Of a stretch of DNA of 64,000 nucleotides, positions 59,512 through 64,000 are shown in pieces (the stretch's first letter is position 1; every line of letters starts with the position of its first letter). The notes under the pieces are model-generated. The model saw only the letters and a list, made by a program, of their open reading frames with translations. It had not been told where the DNA came from and made no database searches. This DNA is from an uncultured Methanomassiliicoccaceae archaeon (GTDB taxonomy: Archaea > Thermoplasmatota > Thermoplasmata > Methanomassiliicoccales > Methanomethylophilaceae): the NCBI GenBank assembly GCA_905187815.1, contig CAJJJM010000001.1, positions 1 through 64,000 on the forward strand, written 5' to 3'. Position numbers and translations under genes: made by a program.

Positions 59512-60856
59512 GACGCTCAAGGATGCCCTCGGCCTCGGATACGAACTCCGCCGAACGACGCTCGGCGACCGCCGGGTCCTTTGATTCAGAGTATATCCTG
59601 AATTTGGGCTCGGTTCCGGACGGCCTCAGCAGCACCCATCCGTCATCGTAGTCGATCCTCAGGCCGTCGGTCAGATTGCATCTCTCGCCGGAATGGGCGG
59701 AGGACACGGATCCGATGAGCCGCCCCTTCAGCTCGTCCGGGCACCTGATCGCCGCCTTCACCGTACGGTATCTGGGCAGGGCGTCGATCTGCTCGCCCAG
59801 AGAGCCCTGGCCGGCTATGCACTCCAGCATCATCGCGGCCCCCATGGCGCCGTCGCGGCAGTACTGATGGTCGGCGAAAATCAGCCCTCCGTTCTCCTCC
59901 CCTCCGAAGACCCCTCCGTCGGAGCGCATGGCACGGGCGACTATCGGGGATCCCACGGCTGTGTACTCGACCTCGCCTCCAGCGGACCTGGCGACGTCCT
60001 CCACGATGGATGATGTCGCAACCGTCACCACGACCCTGCCCCCGTGCCTCTTCCTGAGTATGTATCCGGCCAGAAGGGCCAGGGAGACGTCTCCGCTGAC
60101 GTATCTCCCGTCATTGGTGACGAAGACGCACCTGTCGGCATCACCGTCATGGGCGATGCCCAGGTCCGCCCCCGTGTCCACGACCATCTTCTTGAGGGCC
60201 TCGAGGTTGTCCTCGGTCGGTTCGCTGGGGTGGCCTGGGAACTCCCCCTGGGGGTTCCCGTTCAGGGTTATCGCCCTCACGCCGAGCCTCCTCATGAGTT
60301 CGGGGGTGGTGTGGCACGATGCGCCGTTGGCGCAGTCGACGCATACCGTGAGTCCCGCTCTGCGTATGATGTCCGAGTCGACTCTCGACACTATCGCGTC
60401 GATGTACTCGTCGTCAGCTCCGGCGACCTTCGCGATCCTGCCGATCTCGTTCCATGGGACGCACTCCGTTCCGGACTCGTACATCTCCTCTATCGCATGC
60501 TCCTCCTCCGGGGAGCATTCCGTCCCGTCTGCGGAGATGCATTTGATCCCGTTGAACTCCGGCGGGTTGTGGGATGCGGTGATCATCACTCCGCCTGTGA
60601 TCTCCGGGCGGCTTCTGATGTAGTTCTGAAGCGCCGGGGTCGGAACCATCCCTATGTCCAGCACGTCTGCGCCCACGGACACGAGCCCTGCCGTCAGGGC
60701 GCTTTTGATCATGTCCGACGATATGCGGGGGTCCGTAGCGACCGCGATCCTGCGTCCGAGGACGCGCCCTACGCATCTACCTATACCAAGTGCCAACTCA
60801 CAGCTCAGATAGTCGTTGGCCACCCCGCGAATGCCGTTGGTTCCGAACATCTTCAT
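59504..60856 (-). CDS. Phosphohexomutase (phosphoglucosamine/phosphomannomutase family)
   Basis: 450 residues. The N-terminal MFGTNGIRGVAND, phosphoserine loop TASHNPPEFNGIK (about residue 93), metal loop AHDGDADRC (about 238), sugar loop GGEENGG and C-terminal phosphate loop RPSGTEPKFRIY are all intact. GlmM and ManB specificities cannot be separated by eye. It converges on, and overlaps by eight bases, the SIS-domain operon, so hexose-6-phosphate interconversion and activation genes are neighbours. A TATA element (CCCTTTATC, minus strand) lies near 60890. Confidence 0.92.
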   Translation of the reverse strand: MKMFGTNGIRGVANDYLSCELALGIGRCVGRVLGRRIAVATDPRISSDMIKSALTAGLVSVGADVLDIGMVPTPALQNYIRSRPEITGGVMITASHNPPEFNGIKCISADGTECSPEEEHAIEEMYESGTECVPWNEIGRIAKVAGADDEYIDAIVSRVDSDIIRRAGLTVCVDCANGASCHTTPELMRRLGVRAITLNGNPQGEFPGHPSEPTEDNLEALKKMVVDTGADLGIAHDGDADRCVFVTNDGRYVSGDVSLALLAGYILRKRHGGRVVVTVATSSIVEDVARSAGGEVEYTAVGSPIVARAMRSDGGVFGGEENGGLIFADHQYCRDGAMGAAMMLECIAGQGSLGEQIDALPRYRTVKAAIRCPDELKGRLIGSVSSAHSGERCNLTDGLRIDYDDGWVLLRPSGTEPKFRIYSESKDPAVAERRSAEFVSEAEGILERLS

Positions 60857-60957
60857 TAGATTACCAATTCGGAATTCATGACTCCGTAGATAAAGGGTCC
60901 ACGTATGTTTGTAGCGATTATAGGCATCTTTTGAGAATAGATATATATCAGCTCCAT

Positions 60958-62283
60958 ATGGAAAACCTGATGCGACAGGTGAACGTAGGGGATATTAGCA
61001 AATTCTGTATACGTCACGGTACTGCTATAATCCTGATTGTCGCAGCTATCCTATTCTTTGTCAGGATGCATTATGCCCTTGACACATATCCTGTTAGGGG
61101 AGACGTGATCAATTTCTACAACCAGGCGGAGATGGTCAAGGCAGGAATGGTCCCATATGTGGATTATGTGTTCGAATTTCCGCCATACGCGATGATGTTC
61201 TTTTTGATACCATCGATGTTCACATCGGATCTAGATGTGTATGCTCAGATTTTCGCTGTCATGGTAACACTGGCATCGCTTCTCTGTCTATACTTCTTAA
61301 TGAAGATCTCTGACAGGATGGGTATCAACAAGCTGGTGACAGCATTCATTTTCTCCGCGCTCATCCTCATGTACTACAAGGACCTGATCTTGAAATTCGA
61401 TGCGATTCCGATGCTTCTGACCATGATGTCCATTTACTCATTCCAATGCAGGAATAGGTATCTGGCCTATGGTTTGGCAGCGTTGGGCGCATTGGTCAAG
61501 ATCTATCCTGTTTTCCTGATAGTGGTATATCTGATTCTGGATCTGTCGGATCGCAGAGACAGCCGCAAGATTCGCATCACTCAGGGCGTGATTGCATGTG
61601 TCGTCGTCGGACTCGTTGCAATCATTCCTCTGATGGTGGCTGGGGCGTCATTTGGGGACATTATGTCTTTCCTGTCTTTCCATACCGAGCGCGGGTTCCA
61701 GGTCGAGAGCGTCATCGGCGTGATCATACAGGCTTTGGGTCTTATGGGATGGACGGATGTCTCTCTGGAGATGGTTCATGATACGTATGACGTCATAAGT
61801 CCGGTCAGCAACGCCCTGTTGCCATATTGGAATTGGATTGTGGCATTAATGATGCTGGCTGTCTATGCACTCATATTCAAACATGCTATGAGGTATGGGC
61901 GTGATGGAACATCTGACCGGAATCTGATGGTGTATGCTTCTGTGGTATTCCTGATGTTTATCCTGACGAACAAGGTGTTCTCGACACAATATATGCTTTG
62001 GCTGTTTCCTCTATTCGCAGTTCTGGCATCCTTCCCTGGCCGTCGGCAGGAGTGGTCACTCATTACGTTCATATTAGTGATGGAGATGCTGGCAGTCACA
62101 ATGTTGATGTCTTATCATCCAGTAACGGTCGATTTCGTCATCGAGAACCTTGGTCGTGATCTGATGATGGTAGCTTTAACCGTGGTACTGCTCCTATATA
62201 TCTGTGGTAAGCATCGTCTTTTCACGCGCAGATATGTAGAACATGGAGATGAGAGGTCTGCAAAGATTAAACAAACCAATTGA
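60958..62283 (+). CDS. Polytopic membrane protein, GT87-like mannosyltransferase candidate 1
   Basis: About 441 residues with roughly ten membrane helices. The first extracellular loop has acidic residues (YPVRGDVINFYNQA) and DYVFEFPPYAMMF, resembling the aspartate and Y-x-PP motifs of polyprenyl-phosphate-mannose-dependent GT-C enzymes. The start is uncertain between ATG 60958 and ATG 60970, since AGATATATATC at 60938 would make the latter leaderless. Codon use is less GC-biased than in neighbouring genes. First of a run of three same-strand genes. Confidence 0.7.
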   Translation: MENLMRQVNVGDISKFCIRHGTAIILIVAAILFFVRMHYALDTYPVRGDVINFYNQAEMVKAGMVPYVDYVFEFPPYAMMFFLIPSMFTSDLDVYAQIFAVMVTLASLLCLYFLMKISDRMGINKLVTAFIFSALILMYYKDLILKFDAIPMLLTMMSIYSFQCRNRYLAYGLAALGALVKIYPVFLIVVYLILDLSDRRDSRKIRITQGVIACVVVGLVAIIPLMVAGASFGDIMSFLSFHTERGFQVESVIGVIIQALGLMGWTDVSLEMVHDTYDVISPVSNALLPYWNWIVALMMLAVYALIFKHAMRYGRDGTSDRNLMVYASVVFLMFILTNKVFSTQYMLWLFPLFAVLASFPGRRQEWSLITFILVMEMLAVTMLMSYHPVTVDFVIENLGRDLMMVALTVVLLLYICGKHRLFTRRYVEHGDERSAKIKQTN

Positions 62284-62315
62284 CGCAGTTTCAAGTTAGG
62301 CGGAGAGTTCAGAGA

Positions 62316-63671
62316 ATGTCGGTATTCGGATTGGAGTCTTTCAGATCACTGCCAAAGGCGGTGCTGCTGGTGGCGACAGTGTCGCTCGTGGTTCACATGA
62401 TTCTCACCGCGGCGTTCTCGCATACCTTCGATTCTGAGTATTGGTTGCTCATCATGCAGAACATTGAGACCGGCAACGGTCTCTATGACATCAACGGCTA
62501 CTACTACACGCCGATTTGGGGATATCTGCTGTCGTTTATCGATATGCTCACGCAGGTGACCGGTTCGATTCCGATATTGGGCGATCGCTTCACAGATCTG
62601 ATCGTCATCGAGGATCATTGGGGATTCCAGGCAACACTGGCTTCGCCGGATGTTAATTTCCTGCTCAAGCTTCCATTGTCCATAGCCGATGTGCTGGTGG
62701 GCGTGTTCATCTACATCATCGTCGCTCATCACACCGGTAGCGAGAAGAAGGGGTTGGGCGCCATGGTCTTCTGGTCGTTCTGTCCCATCGTAGTATATAT
62801 GTCGGCAATCCAGGGGCAGTTCGATTCCGTTTCTGTCCTCCTTCTCCTTCTCACGATATTCCTCATCAAGCAGGACAACCCTCTTCTGGCGGGCATGGTG
62901 TTTGCTCTCGCCACATGGTTGAAGATTTTCCCGGGTGTATGCATCCTTGTTCTGTTCGGGTACATGCTGGCACGCTATCGGGGTACGGAGCGCTCCAAAC
63001 AGCAGATTCTAATGGCCATTGCGGGTTTTGTCGGGTTTACTCTGATAATATTTCTGCCACAGATTCTGGACGGAACCTTGCCATACGCTTTCTCGTTCCT
63101 CACGACGAGGGTGTCGGACTATAATCTGAAAGACACACTGAACATGGTGGGGATTCTTGCACTGATTGTCATTTTTATGCTGTTCATGACGAGGTCAATA
63201 TCGAGGAAGCCGATTGTAGAAGCAGACCGGCTTGTGTTCCTCTATTGTGGGCTGCTGACAGTCATGGCCACGATGGTCCAGTTTGGCTACCAGTACGGAG
63301 CATCCGTAATGGGCTTCATCATATTCTTCATGTACTTGTCTGTGAACACGCGCGGATACAGGGTGGTGTACATTCTGGTCGCGTTGTTCACTTTCCTCGA
63401 GGCACTGTTCTGGGTCAATTACTCCGCATTCTTCATTGTCTCAGAGTACTTTGGATGGGTAGATCCATCATGGGCTCTTGATAATGCCTTGGATTTCATA
63501 GCATCGTGGGGTTCTGAGGCCTCGTACAGCTATATGGGGCAGTTCTCACGTATATGGCACTACACGATGTTCGCGTTCGTGTTGCTGGCAGCCATAGATT
63601 TCTGCAGAGGTCGGCTGCCTGTGCTTGACAAGGCCTCAGACTACATTCGCTCTCTCGGAGGCAGGATATGA
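62316..63671 (+). CDS. Polytopic membrane protein, GT87-like mannosyltransferase candidate 2
   Basis: About 451 residues, around ten membrane helices. The first loop carries HTFDSEYWLLIMQNIETGNG and YYYTPIWGYLLS, a GT-C-like acidic and Tyr/Pro pattern, and IQGQFDSVSVLLLLL resembles the mannosyltransferase Q-x-D segment. The ATG at 62316 has GGAG ten bases upstream; a TTG at 62280 overlapping the previous stop is possible. It overlaps the next gene by four bases (ATGA). Likely role: building lipid-linked or surface glycan. Confidence 0.72.
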   Translation: MSVFGLESFRSLPKAVLLVATVSLVVHMILTAAFSHTFDSEYWLLIMQNIETGNGLYDINGYYYTPIWGYLLSFIDMLTQVTGSIPILGDRFTDLIVIEDHWGFQATLASPDVNFLLKLPLSIADVLVGVFIYIIVAHHTGSEKKGLGAMVFWSFCPIVVYMSAIQGQFDSVSVLLLLLTIFLIKQDNPLLAGMVFALATWLKIFPGVCILVLFGYMLARYRGTERSKQQILMAIAGFVGFTLIIFLPQILDGTLPYAFSFLTTRVSDYNLKDTLNMVGILALIVIFMLFMTRSISRKPIVEADRLVFLYCGLLTVMATMVQFGYQYGASVMGFIIFFMYLSVNTRGYRVVYILVALFTFLEALFWVNYSAFFIVSEYFGWVDPSWALDNALDFIASWGSEASYSYMGQFSRIWHYTMFAFVLLAAIDFCRGRLPVLDKASDYIRSLGGRI

Positions 63672-64000
63672 ACGGAAGCAACAAGGCGATCGTGGCTCTG
63701 GCGGTACTGCTCTGCGCTGTTGTGGTCATCGGCGAGATGTATGCCTATCTCCCGAACGATTACGGGTATGGTTCGTCAGCCGATCTGTCTGACGGGACCA
63801 TCAGTTTCACATTGGAGAATCGTGGATCAGACGAGTATGATGCGATCCTCCTCGACAATGGCTCGTACGTTGCCGTGGGGACAGTCTACATCTACTATGA
63901 TCCGAGCTATGCCTCCAATGTCAATGAGGACGTTGGGGTGGAAGTCGGTGCCCAGCCGATGACCCAGGCATACTACATAGATCAGGTCACCAAGGTGTTG
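63668..64000 (+). CDS. Exported or membrane-anchored protein, cut by right window edge
   Basis: The first 111 residues are visible: an N-terminal hydrophobic helix (KAIVALAVLLCAVVVIGEM), then an acidic, Tyr-rich, probably beta-rich extracellular part. It overlaps the preceding glycosyltransferase-like gene (ATGA) and so belongs to the same operon. I do not recognise the family; the C-terminus is beyond the window. Confidence 0.7.
   Translation, partial: MNGSNKAIVALAVLLCAVVVIGEMYAYLPNDYGYGSSADLSDGTISFTLENRGSDEYDAILLDNGSYVAVGTVYIYYDPSYASNVNEDVGVEVGAQPMTQAYYIDQVTKVL

Noticed and set aside
1..64000. tRNA genes, rRNA genes, CRISPR arrays, IS elements and prophage genes
   Set aside because: I scanned intergenic regions for T-loop and acceptor patterns, regularly spaced repeats, transposase motifs and phage structural genes, and found none.

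Overview
The window is a gene-dense, GC-rich stretch of archaeal chromosome. The archaeal assignment is secure: it carries the stalk ribosomal proteins P0/P1, Spt5, SecE, TFB, Gar1, EndA, Orc1/Cdc6, PolD small subunit, PriS, prefoldin alpha, a ten-gene A-type ATP synthase operon, class I LysRS, TiaS and a VAT-type Cdc48. Gene content and order point to a methanogen-related Thermoplasmata lineage, most likely Methanomassiliicoccales. I read the stop codon of every intact gene reported here and none is TAG; all are TGA or TAA, as expected in a lineage that decodes TAG as pyrrolysine. A BspA-like leucine-rich-repeat surface protein and several bacterial-looking enzymes suggest a host-associated habitat (inference).

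Layout. 1-5105: the secE-spt5-rpl11-rpl1-rpl10-rpl12 operon on the minus strand, split between rpl11 and rpl1 by an AbiEi/AbiEii toxin-antitoxin pair on the plus strand. 5400-11400: two small conserved proteins, the glutaminase subunit of GMP synthase, an aldehyde dehydrogenase, a PH-domain protein, two different GMP synthase ATP-pyrophosphatase subunits side by side, and purE. 11408-20400: a structured intergenic region, gar1 overlapping tfb, the tRNA-splicing endonuclease, an ArsR-nitroreductase operon, trpB2, and a regulator-cdc48-hsp20 cluster. 20650-30000: LRR surface protein, lysS, an operon of regulator, unknown protein and CPBP protease, a TIM-barrel/UPF0201 pair, and PolD DP1. 30323-38807: the complete A-ATP synthase operon H-I-K-E-C-F-A-B-D plus a 51-residue membrane protein in the ahaG position. 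38900-42200: dCMP deaminase, signal peptidase and orc1/cdc6. This last part is bracketed by a perfect 40-bp inverted repeat with the look of an origin recognition box, next to an AT-rich tract: a probable replication origin. 42200-53900: tiaS, thiolase, M20 peptidase, ftsY-pfdA-rplX, priS, a TatD-like and a degenerate MBL protein, htpX, and an HPS-RraA fusion. 54190-64000: a radical SAM/HhH protein, malic enzyme, two tandem SIS-domain proteins, a phosphohexomutase, and two polytopic glycosyltransferase-like proteins with an exported protein cut by the window edge.

Themes. The window joins information processing (translation, transcription initiation and elongation, replication initiation, priming and synthesis) with energy conservation and, at the right end, sugar-phosphate and surface-glycan functions. 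Transcription units have clear archaeal TATA boxes about 25 bp before a leaderless or Shine-Dalgarno-led start, and many end in GC-rich hairpins. The most unusual observation is the pair of adjacent phosphoglucose/phosphomannose isomerase-like genes at 57605-59511. Their catalytic motifs are complementary: one keeps only the His motif, and the other keeps everything except it. This suggests an obligate heteromeric enzyme. The strongest structural discovery is the origin region. No rRNA, recognisable tRNA, CRISPR array, IS element or prophage was seen.
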